From Phascolarctobacterium sp. (lineage in GTDB: Bacteria > Bacillota > Negativicutes > Acidaminococcales > Acidaminococcaceae), in NCBI GenBank assembly GCA_016302525.1, contig JAEDNJ010000071.1, forward strand, positions 1 to 7,717: 7,717 bases of DNA, read 5' to 3'. The position numbers and the translations under genes were made by a program. The notes under the pieces were generated by a model. The model did no database searches, was not told where the DNA came from, and saw only the letters and a list, made by a program, of their open reading frames with translations. Positions 1-7,717 of the stretch are shown here, one piece after another (within the stretch, counting starts at the first letter, position 1; each line of letters begins with the position of its first letter).

Positions 1-1
1 T

Positions 2-1408
2 TCACACTTTTGTAGGATACTTCCCATCAAAGCAGGCCCTGCATAAAGGCAGCTTATCTGTCATCTTGCTCAAGTCCTCCAAGCGCATAAAGCCTAGGCT
101 GTCTGCCCCAATTTGCTCGCAGATTTCAGCAACGCTCATCTTCGGAGCAATGAGCTCTTCCTCGCTGGGCACATCCGTGCCATAGTAGCAGGGGTGCATG
201 AAGGGCGGAGCGCACACCCTTACATGAACCTCAAGTGCTCCTGCCTTGCGCAGCATGGTGATTAAATTAGCCATCGTCGTGCCCCGTACAATGGAATCAT
301 CAATGAGCACCAAGCGCTTGCCCTTAACAGCATCCTCTAACACATTCAGCTTCATGTGCACAGCAGAAACTCTTTCTGCCTGCGTGGGCTTAATAAAGGT
401 TCTGCCAATGTAGCCATTTTTCTGGAACACCTGAATATAGGGAATACCTGATTGGAAAGCATAGCCAGCTGCAGCCGTAATACCCGATTCAGGCACGCCA
501 GCCACCGCATCGGCCTCTACAGGATAGGCCAGAGCCAGGGCCTGACCACCCTTATAACGAGCCTTATGAATACTTATGCCGTCCAGCTTAGAATCTAGGC
601 GAGCAAAATAAATATATTCAAAGATACAATGAGCCTGCTGCTCCTGACACATATTGGTGTTAGAACGAATGCCCTCCTGCGAAATAGTAATTATCTCACC
701 GGGACGAACATCACGAATGAAGTCTGCATTAATAGCGCTAAAGGCACAGCTTTCGCTAGCTACAACCCAGCCTGTTTTGGTTTTACCTAGGCACAAGGGC
801 TTTAAGCCCAAAGGATCACGCGCCACAACCAGCTTACGCGGGCTCATGATTACCAGAGCATAGCCACCTACAAGATAGCTTGCCGCCCTTTCCACAGCCT
901 CCTCTACAGAGCCAGTCTTAGCCCGCATTTTGGCAATCAGCGAAAGGATAACCTCAGAATCAGTTGTCGCCCTAAAGGTGAGTCCCTCCTCCTCTAGCTG
1001 CTGTTTAATTTCCTGGCTGTTGACAATGTTGCCGTTGTGCACCAAGGCCAGCGTACCTTTGAGGTAATAGCAGGCCAGAGGCTGTGCGTTTTCCAGAGAG
1101 CTGTCCCCCGTTGTCGAATAGCGCACATGGCCAATGCCCACATTACCCTGCAGCTTAGCCAGAATTTCCTTGTCAAAAACCTCTGTCACCAGGCCCATAT
1201 CCTTGTGCAGCATAAACTCCTGCTTCGGGGAGCTCATATCACAGACAGCAATACCAGCGGCCTCTTGACCACGGTGCTGCAGGCTCAGCAGCCCGTAATA
1301 TATCTCTTGGGCTACCTGCTTATTACTCTCATCCCAAATACCAAAGACACCACATTCCTCATGCAGCTTCTCGGCTGTAAATAGTTTTTCCCTCATTTGT
1401 TCCCTCAT
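2..1408 (-). CDS. purF: Amidophosphoribosyltransferase (glutamine PRPP amidotransferase)
   Basis: A 468-residue enzyme for the first committed step of purine synthesis: PRPP plus glutamine gives phosphoribosylamine, glutamate and pyrophosphate, in the cytoplasm. The N-terminal Ntn-type glutaminase domain should be exposed by removal of an 18-residue propeptide, leaving C19 (in EECGVFGIW) as nucleophile. GHVRYST (R96) and HNGN (124-127) match catalytic segments. The phosphoribosyltransferase domain has the PRPP-binding motif VLIDDSIVRGTT (367-378). C261, C407, C456 and C459 correspond to the four ligands of the 4Fe-4S cluster of the Bacillus subtilis enzyme, so this is the oxygen-sensitive Fe-S type. 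It ends directly after CRACFDGKYPTKV, without the tail of about 15 residues in B. subtilis. The start at 1408 is preferred to 1396 by ribosome-site spacing. A longer reading from 1492 would overlap carB and adds unrelated residues. It is the last gene visible; whether more follow is unknown. Confidence 0.96.
   Translation of the reverse strand: MREQMREKLFTAEKLHEECGVFGIWDESNKQVAQEIYYGLLSLQHRGQEAAGIAVCDMSSPKQEFMLHKDMGLVTEVFDKEILAKLQGNVGIGHVRYSTTGDSSLENAQPLACYYLKGTLALVHNGNIVNSQEIKQQLEEEGLTFRATTDSEVILSLIAKMRAKTGSVEEAVERAASYLVGGYALVIMSPRKLVVARDPLGLKPLCLGKTKTGWVVASESCAFSAINADFIRDVRPGEIITISQEGIRSNTNMCQEQQAHCIFEYIYFARLDSKLDGISIHKARYKGGQALALAYPVEADAVAGVPESGITAAAGYAFQSGIPYIQVFQKNGYIGRTFIKPTQAERVSAVHMKLNVLEDAVKGKRLVLIDDSIVRGTTMANLITMLRKAGALEVHVRVCAPPFMHPCYYGTDVPSEEELIAPKMSVAEICEQIGADSLGFMRLEDLSKMTDKLPLCRACFDGKYPTKV
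1385..1408 (-). repeat. 12-base tandem duplication at the purF start
   Basis: On the minus strand ATGAGGGAACAA (1397-1408) is followed directly by ATGAGGGAAAAA (1385-1396), 11 of 12 bases identical. Each copy begins with an in-frame ATG, and the first copy supplies an AGGGA ahead of the second ATG. The repeat adds the four residues MREQ in frame and may give two alternative starts. Confidence 0.75.
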
Positions 1409-1415
1409 TTGTCTA

Positions 1416-1420
1416 TCCCT
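1416..1420 (-). promoter_or_regulatory. Ribosome-binding site of purF
   Basis: AGGGA in the 16-base carB-purF gap lies 7 bases before the ATG at 1408. The same AGGGA recurs before the in-frame ATG at 1396, but only 4 bases away, which is short. This favours 1408 as the start. Confidence 0.6.
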
Positions 1421-1424
1421 ATAA

Positions 1425-4400
1425 CTATTCAAGGCTCTCTTGGTTGATAACGCCGATTCTTGGAACGCTAGCCTCCAAAACATCCAGCACAATGCGCACC
1501 GTATCCAAGGAAGTAAAGGTTGTTACCCCGTTTTGCACAGCACAGCGCCTGATAGCAATGCCATCCTCATTGTGTACGCCAGACATAATGGCTCTTGTAT
1601 TGATAATGTAGCTAACATAGCCAGACCGGATAGCATCTAAAATCTCTTCACTGCCATCGCTCAGCTTAGCCCTTACTCTCGTTCTAATGCCACGCTCACG
1701 CAGATAATTAGCTGTGCCTATGGTAGCCTCAATATTAAAGCCCAAATCATAGAAGCGCTTCACCATCGGATAAGCCTCTGCCTTATCCTCATCAGCAAGA
1801 GTAACCAGAACCGTACCATATTCCTTCATCTTAATACCGGAGGCCTGCAAAGCCTTGTACAAAGCTCTGTGCAGAGAACGGTCATAGCCAATAGCCTCGC
1901 CTGTAGATTTCATTTCAGGAGAAAGATAGGTATCCATGCCCGTGAGCTTTTCAAAGGAGAAGGCCGGGGTCTTGACATACCACCAGCTACGCTCTGGCAG
2001 AATCATTTCAGTAATACCCTGCTCTCTTAAGGATTGACCCAGCATAACCTTGGTCGCAATCTTAACCAGCTTGGTATCTGTAGACTTAGACAGGAAGGGC
2101 ACGCTACGAGATGCACGCGGATTTACTTCTATAATATAGACATTATCATCCTTATCTACTATAAATTGGATATTAAAGAGACCTACAATGCCAATGGCAA
2201 GGCCCAGCTTCTTGGTGTATTCGGCAATGGTGTCCTTAACCTTAGCAGAGATGGAGAAGGGCGGATAAACACTGGTGCTATCACCAGAGTGCACGCCAGT
2301 TCTTTCAACCAGCTCCATAATGCCGGGCAGGAAGACATCCTTGCCATCACAGATAGCATCAATTTCTACCTCACGGCCAACAAGATATTTATCAATCAAT
2401 ACGGGCTTATCCTCGTCAATTTCTACGGCGTTCTTTAAATAGTGGCGCAGCATTTCTTCGTTAGCCACAATTTCCATAGCACGGCCACCCAAAACGAAGC
2501 TGGGGCGTACCAAAACAGGATAGCCAATTTCCTTAGCAGCCAAAACACCCTTTTCAATATCGGTTACTGCCTGTCCCTTAGGATTAGGAATGTTTTGCTC
2601 GTGGATAACAGCTGCAAAGGCATCTCTATCCTCAGCCTTGTCAATGGCAGCAGCATCTGTGCCGATAATTTTTACACCTCGTGCAGTTAAAGGAGCAGCC
2701 AGGTTAACAGCAGTTTGACCACCTAAGGTTGCAATGACACCCACAGGCTTTTCCAGATGGACGATATTCATAACATCCTCTACTGTCAGAGGCTCAAAAT
2801 ACAGCTTGTCAGCAGTAGTATAATCTGTAGAAACAGTTTCCGGGTTATTGTTGATAACAATAGCCTCGTAGCCCATCTCCTGAATAGCATGGACAGCGTG
2901 CACGGTAGAATAGTCGAACTCTACGCCCTGACCAATGCGGATAGGACCAGAGCCTAGTACGATAATCTTTTTCTTATCCGTCACCACAGATTCGTTTTGC
3001 TCAGCATAGGTAGAATAGAAATAAGGAATGTAGCTGTCAAACTCGCTAGCACAGCTATCAATCATCTTGTAAACGGGGAAGATATTCTTCTCGCAGCGCT
3101 TAGCGTAAACCTCATCCTCCTCTGTTTTCCACAGCTCAGCAATATAAGCATCAGAGAAGCCCATCTTCTTTGCCTTAAGCAACAGCTCCTCAGAATTAGG
3201 GTTAGCCTCCATTTCCTTTTCAAAATCAACAATCTTCTTGATTTTTTCCAGGAAGAACATATCAATTTGCGTAATATCGCAAATTTGCGTATAGTCTACG
3301 CCCAGCCACATGAGCTGAGAAATTGCATAAATACGGTCATCCGTGCCCTCTTTAACATAGTTCAGCAGGTCCTCTACACTCATATTAGAGGAGTCGAACT
3401 TAGCCATATGCAGATGGCTCTTGCCCTCCTCCAATGAACGAATAGCCTTTAAAAGGCTTTCCTCAAAGGTACGGCCTACGCTCATAACCTCGCCCGTAGC
3501 CTTCATCTGCGTGGAGAGGGTATTCATAGCTGCCGGGAATTTATCGAAGGGGAAACGCGGCATCTTGGTAACAACATAGTCCAGAGCCGGCTCAAAGCAG
3601 GCAGGCGTGTTAGCAAGCGCAATTTCGTGCAGATTCATGCCCACAGCTATTTTTGCAGATACCCTGGCAATCGGATAGCCGCTGGCCTTAGAGGCTAAGG
3701 CAGAGGAACGCGATACACGAGGATTAACCTCAATTACATAGTAACGGAAAGAGTTGGGATCAAGAGCAAATTGAACATTGCAACCACCCTTTACGTCCAG
3801 AGCGCGAATTATTTTGAGAGCGCTGTCTCTCAGCATATGGTACTCTTTATTCGTCAGAGTTTGGCTGGGAGCCACAACGATAGAGTCGCCTGTATGAATA
3901 CCTACAGGGTCCAGATTTTCCATGTTGCAGACGGTAATAGCAGTGTCGTTAGCATCACGGATAACCTCATATTCTATTTCCTTGTAGCCCTTAATGCTTT
4001 TTTCTACGAGCACCTGATGAACAGGCGAAAGGGCCAGAGCGTTCTTCATCATCTCTGCCATTTCCTCAGGGTTGTTGGCAAAGCCGCCACCTGTACCACC
4101 CAAGGTGAAGGCAGGGCGCAAAATTACAGGATAGCCGATATCCTCAGCAGCCTTTAGACCCTCTTCAATAGAATAGGTAATCTCAGAGGGTACAACAGGC
4201 TCGCCAATCTTTAGGCACAGCTCCTTAAACAGCTCTCTATCCTCGGCAGTTTCAATACTCTTCGCATCTGTGCCTAAAAGCTCAATTTCGCACTCCTTGA
4301 GCACGCCCTTTTTTGCCAGCTCCATAGCCAGGTTCAAGCCAGTTTGACCGCCAATGCCAGGAACGATGGCATCGGGGCGCTCATGACGACAAATGCGGGC

Positions 4401-4622
4401 TAAATATTCTATAGTCAAGGGCTCCATGTAAACCTTATCAGCAATCGTAGTATCAGTCATAATGGTAGCCGGATTAGAGTTGGCCAGAATAACCTCGTAG
4501 CCCTCTTCCTTCAGCGCTAAGCAGGCCTGGGTGCCAGCATAGTCAAATTCAGCGGCCTGACCAATGACAATAGGGCCTGAGCCGATGACAAGTATTTTTT
4601 TCAAATCAGTTCTTTTTGGCAT
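1425..4622 (-). CDS. carB: Carbamoyl-phosphate synthase large subunit
   Basis: A 1065-residue synthetase subunit (E. coli CarB is 1073). It makes carbamoyl phosphate from bicarbonate, two ATP and ammonia supplied by CarA. The two homologous halves are both visible. Half 1 starts with [19 protein letters not shown], has the glycine loop [12 protein letters not shown] and carries [13 protein letters not shown] near residue 300. The oligomerisation domain covers about 400-550 (for example [15 protein letters not shown]). Half 2 starts with [19 protein letters not shown], has [11 protein letters not shown] and carries [13 protein letters not shown] near 833. The C-terminal MGS-like allosteric domain, about 930-1065, contains EATIGTA, RAKLSDG and YIINTR. 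These match segments that bind UMP/IMP and contact ornithine in the E. coli enzyme, so nucleotide control is plausible but the ligand is not shown. All core motifs are present and no frameshift is seen. Half 2 has TDTKLV after FLSKS where many relatives have TG(V/I)P. Confidence 0.98.
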   Translation of the reverse strand: MPKRTDLKKILVIGSGPIVIGQAAEFDYAGTQACLALKEEGYEVILANSNPATIMTDTTIADKVYMEPLTIEYLARICRHERPDAIVPGIGGQTGLNLAMELAKKGVLKECEIELLGTDAKSIETAEDRELFKELCLKIGEPVVPSEITYSIEEGLKAAEDIGYPVILRPAFTLGGTGGGFANNPEEMAEMMKNALALSPVHQVLVEKSIKGYKEIEYEVIRDANDTAITVCNMENLDPVGIHTGDSIVVAPSQTLTNKEYHMLRDSALKIIRALDVKGGCNVQFALDPNSFRYYVIEVNPRVSRSSALASKASGYPIARVSAKIAVGMNLHEIALANTPACFEPALDYVVTKMPRFPFDKFPAAMNTLSTQMKATGEVMSVGRTFEESLLKAIRSLEEGKSHLHMAKFDSSNMSVEDLLNYVKEGTDDRIYAISQLMWLGVDYTQICDITQIDMFFLEKIKKIVDFEKEMEANPNSEELLLKAKKMGFSDAYIAELWKTEEDEVYAKRCEKNIFPVYKMIDSCASEFDSYIPYFYSTYAEQNESVVTDKKKIIVLGSGPIRIGQGVEFDYSTVHAVHAIQEMGYEAIVINNNPETVSTDYTTADKLYFEPLTVEDVMNIVHLEKPVGVIATLGGQTAVNLAAPLTARGVKIIGTDAAAIDKAEDRDAFAAVIHEQNIPNPKGQAVTDIEKGVLAAKEIGYPVLVRPSFVLGGRAMEIVANEEMLRHYLKNAVEIDEDKPVLIDKYLVGREVEIDAICDGKDVFLPGIMELVERTGVHSGDSTSVYPPFSISAKVKDTIAEYTKKLGLAIGIVGLFNIQFIVDKDDNVYIIEVNPRASRSVPFLSKSTDTKLVKIATKVMLGQSLREQGITEMILPERSWWYVKTPAFSFEKLTGMDTYLSPEMKSTGEAIGYDRSLHRALYKALQASGIKMKEYGTVLVTLADEDKAEAYPMVKRFYDLGFNIEATIGTANYLRERGIRTRVRAKLSDGSEEILDAIRSGYVSYIINTRAIMSGVHNEDGIAIRRCAVQNGVTTFTSLDTVRIVLDVLEASVPRIGVINQESLE

Positions 4623-5709
4623 CTTCCTCGGCCTCCTTAATATAATTTATAAACTGTTGGAACAAATATTTACTATCCTGCGGGCCAGGTGCACTTTCAG
4701 GATGATATTGGACACTAAAAATTCTCTCTGTGGGGCAGCTCATACCCTCAACGGTGTTATCTAAAAGATTGGTGTGTGTCACTACGAGACCAGTGCCAGC
4801 AAGGGTTGCCTCATCAACAGCATAGCTGTGATTTTGCGAGGTAATCTCAATCTTGCCTGTGGTATGGTTCATAACAGGATGGTTGCCACCTCTGTGACCA
4901 AATTTTAATTTGTAGGTCTTAGCGCCATAGGCCAGGGAAATAATCTGATGACCTAGACAGATACCAAAGATAGGATATTTACCCTTAAGCTTTTTCACAG
5001 TTTCTATTACGGGCACCACATCCGTTGGGTCGCCAGGGCCATTGGAAAGAAAGATTCCGTCTGGCTTCATAAATTCAATTTCCTCAGCAGGAGTATCATA
5101 GGGCACAATGACAACATTGCAGCCAAATTGATTCAGGCAGCGAATAATGTTGAGCTTCACGCCACAGTCAATGGCTACTACATTATACTTATGGTCTGCT
5201 GTTCTAGAATACCAACGCTTTTTGCAGCTGACACGGGAAACCTGGTCATGCGGTACAGGCGTATTCTTGATAATTTCCAAGCCCTCCTCTACCGTAGTAG
5301 AAATATCTGTCAGCAGCGCTCTTTGGCTGCCCTTGTCGCGAATCCAGCGCGTTAATTGTCTGGTATCTACATCGGTAATACCGGGAATATGGTTTTCCTC
5401 CAGCACCTCTGATAAAGTTTTAGTATAGCGGAAGTTAGAAGGGAAATCATTGTAATCATGGACAATCATAGCACCCAGGCTAGGATTTTTACATTCGTAA
5501 TCATCATCCGTCATGCCATAGTTGCCAATTAAGGGATAGGTCATAACCACTGCCTGATCAGTATAGGAAGGGTCTGACACTATTTCCTGATAGCCTACCA
5601 TGGAGGTATTAAAGACCAGCTCACACACACGGTCTTCCTCCGCGCCAAAGCCAATACCAGTATAAACATTGCCATCTTCAAGTATCAGCTTACGATTATG
5701 CTGTTTCAT
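4606..5709 (-). CDS. carA: Carbamoyl-phosphate synthase small (glutaminase) subunit
   Basis: A 367-residue subunit that hydrolyses glutamine and channels ammonia to CarB for carbamoyl phosphate, the precursor of pyrimidines and arginine. The N-terminal CarA-specific domain covers about 1-160 and includes [11 protein letters not shown] and [18 protein letters not shown] (110-127). The class I glutamine amidotransferase domain starts near 175. It has SNGPGDPTD (222-230), the nucleophile C251 in GICLGHQ, and the triad partners H336 and E338 in YHPES. The triad is complete, so glutaminase activity is expected. Length is close to the family norm (E. coli CarA is 382). The stop codon lies inside carB (17-base overlap), which suits equal production of the two subunits. 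The unfused carA/carB arrangement is the normal bacterial form. Confidence 0.97.
   Translation of the reverse strand: MKQHNRKLILEDGNVYTGIGFGAEEDRVCELVFNTSMVGYQEIVSDPSYTDQAVVMTYPLIGNYGMTDDDYECKNPSLGAMIVHDYNDFPSNFRYTKTLSEVLEENHIPGITDVDTRQLTRWIRDKGSQRALLTDISTTVEEGLEIIKNTPVPHDQVSRVSCKKRWYSRTADHKYNVVAIDCGVKLNIIRCLNQFGCNVVIVPYDTPAEEIEFMKPDGIFLSNGPGDPTDVVPVIETVKKLKGKYPIFGICLGHQIISLAYGAKTYKLKFGHRGGNHPVMNHTTGKIEITSQNHSYAVDEATLAGTGLVVTHTNLLDNTVEGMSCPTERIFSVQYHPESAPGPQDSKYLFQQFINYIKEAEEDAKKN
4632..4638 (-). promoter_or_regulatory. Ribosome-binding site of carB inside carA
   Basis: AAGGAGG on the minus strand lies 9 bases before the carB ATG at 4622, within the last codons of carA. It fixes the carB start and means carA-translating ribosomes pass over the carB initiation site. 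Confidence 0.85.
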
Positions 5710-5715
5710 TATTTT

Positions 5716-5720
5716 CCTCT
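5716..5720 (-). promoter_or_regulatory. Ribosome-binding site of carA
   Basis: AGAGG lies 6 bases before the carA ATG at 5709, within an A-rich stretch (5710-5740) that should be largely unstructured. It starts 26 bases after the 3' base of the hairpin at 5747-5778, so the hairpin itself does not hide the site. Confidence 0.7.
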
Positions 5721-5746
5721 TTTCTTAATCTTTTTTTGCACACCAA

Positions 5747-5778
5747 AGCCCCAACTCCGATTTCTCAAAGTCAGGGCT
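5747..5778 (-). other. Intercistronic RNA hairpin between gltD and carA
   Basis: In minus-strand RNA this 32-base stretch folds into a continuous 14-bp stem closed by a GAAA tetraloop. The 5' arm is AGCCCTGACTTTGA and the 3' arm is TCGGAGTTGGGGCT. Ten pairs are Watson-Crick and four are G-U. Read from the plus strand, the four G-U pairs become A-C mismatches, so the structure belongs to the operon transcript. No U-run follows it (the next bases are TTGGTGTGC and then seven A), so it is not a usual Rho-independent terminator. Likely roles are mRNA processing or 3'-end protection of the gltBD segment, a pause or partial stop, or protein binding. These are inferences. It does not match the PyrR-binding loop, T-box or any riboswitch I can recall. 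Confidence 0.7.
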
Positions 5779-5786
5779 ATAGTTCA

Positions 5787-7250
5787 TTATTTATTGTTTA
5801 AATATTTATGAACTGCCGCAGCAGCGCCACGACCTTCTGCTATGCCCCAAACCACCAAGCTTTGACCACGACGAGCATCACCTGCTGCAAAGACACCAGG
5901 GATAGAGGTCATATAGGTTTTGTCATCAGCATCAATATTGTTGCGTGCGGTAGCATTGAACTTAAATTCCTCGAACAGGCTCTTTTCCGTGCCCACAAAG
6001 CCCATAGCCAAAATTACCAGCTGTGCAGGAACAACGCGTTCTGTGCCAGGAATATCCTCAGGGCCATGGCCCTTCCACTCATTTTGACACAGGCGCAGAG
6101 CACCTACGTGCTTACCAGTTGCATCTGCTAAGAGCTCCTTGCTGGTAACGCAGAACTCACGCGGGTCAGCCTTGAAAACCTCCAAGGCTTCCTCTTGGCC
6201 GTAGTCTGTCTTGAAGACACGCGGAAACTCCGGCCAGGGATTCTTCTCTGTGCGCGTGCGCGGCAGACAGGGATTAATCTCTAGCTGCATAACACTCTTG
6301 CAGCCTTGACGAATAGCTGTAGCCATGCAGTCGTTGCCGGTATCGCCGCCGCCAATGATAACTACATCCTTATCCTTAGCGTTAAGGCTGGCAATAACCT
6401 CTTTATTATTCAAGAAGGCTTTTGTAGCAGCGGTGAGATACTCCTTAGCGAAGTATACACCCTCTAAATTGCGACCTGCAACAGGCAAATCACGGGCAAC
6501 AGGACTGCCAGTGCACACAACAATAGCATCATATTCCTTACGCAGGGTTTCGGAAGAAATTTTGTGGCCAACCTCACAGTTGCACTTAAAGACAATACCA
6601 GCTTCCTCTAAAAGCTGAATACGGCGAGCCAGCACCTTTTTGTCCAGCTTCATATTGGGAATACCATACATCAAAAGACCGCCGGGCTTATTGTCGCGCT
6701 CAAAAACAGTAACATTGTAGCCCTTCTTGTTGAGCTGGTCAGCGCAAGCTAAGCCAGCAGGACCAGAGCCAATTACGGCAACCTTCTTGTCCAGGCGCTT
6801 AGCAGGAATGTTAGGCTTAACATAGCCCTTAGCAAAGGCGTTCTCAATAATGTATTGCTCTATATTGCGAATGGTTACAGGAGCAGTTACCACACCTGCA
6901 CAGCAAGCACCCTCACAGGGAGCAGGGCAAACATGGGAGGTAAACTCTGGAAAGTTATTAGTCTTATTTAAACGGGCATAGGCAAACTCGTCTAAGCCAC
7001 GATAAATACAATCATTAAATTCAGGCATCAGGTTATGCAGAGGACAGCCAGACACCATATTGTTCAGCATAATGCCGCTATGACAGAAGGGAATACTGCA
7101 ATCCATACAGCGAGCAGCCTGCTGCTGCAAAGCCTCCTTATGAGGAAGGCTGCTGGTTTTAATCTCCTGCCAATCTTGAATACGCTCTTCTACAGGACGC
7201 AGGGTTAACTCCTTGCGTTCATAATCCATAAAGCCAGTGGGCTTACCCAT
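5787..7250 (-). CDS. gltD: Glutamate synthase small subunit, NAD(P)H-dependent
   Basis: A 487-residue small (beta) subunit of glutamate synthase. In this family it oxidises NADPH through FAD and passes electrons through Fe-S clusters to the large subunit in the cytoplasm. The N-terminal domain has cysteines typical of the cluster region: C48, C51, C56, C69, then C108, C112, C116 and C117 (CPAPCEGACC). The first FAD-binding Rossmann motif is VAVIGSGPAGLACA at about 157-170. The NAD(P)H-binding motif is VVIIGGGDTGND at about 296-307. The second FAD motif is GVFAAGDARRGQSLVVWGI at about 452-470. Length fits the family (about 470-490). The ATG at 7250 is chosen because of its strong Shine-Dalgarno and the overlap with gltB. 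The same fold occurs in NfnB and other GltD-like oxidoreductases, but linkage to gltB argues for true GltD. Preference for NADPH over NADH is assumed from the family, not seen. Confidence 0.96.
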   Translation of the reverse strand: MGKPTGFMDYERKELTLRPVEERIQDWQEIKTSSLPHKEALQQQAARCMDCSIPFCHSGIMLNNMVSGCPLHNLMPEFNDCIYRGLDEFAYARLNKTNNFPEFTSHVCPAPCEGACCAGVVTAPVTIRNIEQYIIENAFAKGYVKPNIPAKRLDKKVAVIGSGPAGLACADQLNKKGYNVTVFERDNKPGGLLMYGIPNMKLDKKVLARRIQLLEEAGIVFKCNCEVGHKISSETLRKEYDAIVVCTGSPVARDLPVAGRNLEGVYFAKEYLTAATKAFLNNKEVIASLNAKDKDVVIIGGGDTGNDCMATAIRQGCKSVMQLEINPCLPRTRTEKNPWPEFPRVFKTDYGQEEALEVFKADPREFCVTSKELLADATGKHVGALRLCQNEWKGHGPEDIPGTERVVPAQLVILAMGFVGTEKSLFEEFKFNATARNNIDADDKTYMTSIPGVFAAGDARRGQSLVVWGIAEGRGAAAAVHKYLNNK

Positions 7251-7717
7251 TATGCCTTCACCTCCTCAAATACGCGCAGGGTAGCATCATATTCGCTCAT
7301 GCCCTGCTGACGATACTCAGACAATAAGGAAATAACCTTTTTGTAGTCCTTGGGAATAACCTTCACAAACTTGCCTTGGTAAGCACCCCAGTTTGCCAGG
7401 ATGTCCTTAGCAATCGCGCTGCCAGTGTAATCAGCATGATTCTTAACCAGCTTCTTCACAGTGATAATATCGCTTTGAATTTCCAGAGGCTCCAGCAAAA
7501 CAATTTCCTTATTACAATAGGAGTCAAAGTCATGATCTAAATCTAAAACATAGGCAATACCGCCAGACATACCTGCAGCAAAGTTACGGCCAGTCTTGCC
7601 CAAAATTACTACGGTGCCACCGGTCATGTATTCGCAGCCATTATCGCCCACGCCCTCGACAACGGCGTTCACACCAGAGTTACGGATACAGAAGCGTTCG
7701 CCGGCAATACCGTTAAT
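7250..7717 (-). CDS. gltB: Glutamate synthase large subunit, C-terminal part (partial)
   Basis: Last 155 residues of the large (alpha) subunit of glutamate synthase, which forms glutamate from glutamine and 2-oxoglutarate. The frame is open to the right window edge, so the 5' end is missing. The first visible residues read INGIAGERFCIRNSG, followed by VVEGVGDNGCEYMTGG and GRNFAAGMSGGIAYV. These are hallmarks of the glycine-rich GXGXG beta-helix domain that ends this protein. The catalytic glutaminase domain and the FMN/3Fe-4S synthase domain of the family lie outside the window and cannot be checked. The C-terminus is SEYDATLRVFEEVKA. A GTG at 7672 is an internal valine codon, not a start, because family-like sequence continues upstream of it. 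The stop TAA shares one base with the gltD ATG, so the two subunits are probably translationally coupled. A stand-alone GXGXG protein is unlikely given the neighbouring gltD. Confidence 0.95.
   Translation of the reverse strand: MNGIAGERFCIRNSGVNAVVEGVGDNGCEYMTGGTVVILGKTGRNFAAGMSGGIAYVLDLDHDFDSYCNKEIVLLEPLEIQSDIITVKKLVKNHADYTGSAIAKDILANWGAYQGKFVKVIPKDYKKVISLLSEYRQQGMSEYDATLRVFEEVKA
7258..7266 (-). promoter_or_regulatory. Ribosome-binding site of gltD
   Basis: AGGAGGTGA on the minus strand matches the anti-Shine-Dalgarno end of 16S rRNA without mismatch. It lies 7 bases before the gltD ATG at 7250, inside the last codons of gltB. It supports the start that overlaps the gltB stop by one base. 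Confidence 0.85.

Noticed and set aside
1409..1492. Longer purF beginning at 1492 (28 extra N-terminal residues)
   Set aside because: It would overlap the end of carB in another frame, the extra residues resemble no PurF N-terminus, and a better placed ribosome site exists for 1408.
2997..3437. Plus-strand open frame of 146 codons, with similar ones at 2034-2438, 3771-4157, 1037-1384 and 5808-6131
   Set aside because: All lie opposite strongly conserved carB, purF or gltD sequence and show no recognisable domain; they are antisense shadows of the real genes.
5763..5768. TTGAGA on the minus strand as a -35 box of a carA promoter
   Set aside because: No -10-like hexamer follows at 16-18 bases, and the bases belong to the hairpin stem and loop.
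5747..5778. Rho-independent terminator after gltD, on either strand
   Set aside because: On the minus strand the hairpin is followed by TTGGTGTGC and an A-run, not U. On the plus strand the stem has four A-C mismatches and only scattered T downstream.
5747..5778. PyrR-binding attenuator ahead of carA
   Set aside because: The conserved PyrR loop sequence (ending GAGGYU) is absent, and there is no antiterminator/terminator pair in the 77-base gap.
5799..5808. AT palindrome TAAATATTTA near the end of gltD
   Set aside because: It lies in coding sequence for HKYLNN, is short and fully A/T, and is expected by chance at this composition.
7670..7672. GTG at 7672 as the start of a 140-residue gene
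   Set aside because: The frame continues to the window edge and the upstream residues match the conserved GltB C-terminal domain, so it is an internal codon of a partial gltB.

Overview
The window holds one compact run of five genes, all on the minus strand and read from high to low coordinates: gltB (3' end only), gltD, carA, carB and purF. No complete gene lies on the plus strand. The proteins look like those of a Gram-positive-type anaerobe of the Bacillota (Clostridia or Negativicutes). This rests on the PurF type (short propeptide before Cys, four conserved Fe-S cysteines), the separate gltB and gltD genes, strong AGGAGG Shine-Dalgarno sequences, moderate base composition and very tight packing. 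The placement is an inference; genus and species cannot be read from this window.

Layout: 7250-7717 encodes the last 155 residues of the glutamate synthase large subunit, open at the right edge. The gltB stop overlaps the gltD start by one base (TAATG). gltD (5787-7250) is the FAD/Fe-S/NAD(P)H small subunit. A 77-base gap (5710-5786) follows, the only gap longer than 16 bases. It contains a long hairpin with a GAAA loop, then an A-rich stretch carrying the carA ribosome-binding site. carA (4606-5709) overlaps carB (1425-4622) by 17 bases. purF starts 16 bases after the carB stop, at 1408, and ends at base 2. There is no gene-free stretch over 300 bases.

The five genes are probably one operon grouped by substrate rather than by pathway. 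GltBD turns glutamine plus 2-oxoglutarate into two glutamates. CarAB uses glutamine amide nitrogen to make carbamoyl phosphate for pyrimidines and arginine. PurF uses it for the first committed step of purine synthesis. The operon therefore gathers main exits of glutamine nitrogen. No promoter, riboswitch, regulator-binding site or Rho-independent terminator could be recognised; the operon promoter must lie beyond the right edge.

All the genes are conserved housekeeping enzymes with intact motifs. I found no mobile element, CRISPR array, RNA gene or clearly novel system. The points most worth a second look are the hairpin between gltD and carA, the grouping of glutamine-using enzymes, and a 12-base tandem duplication that includes the purF start codon.
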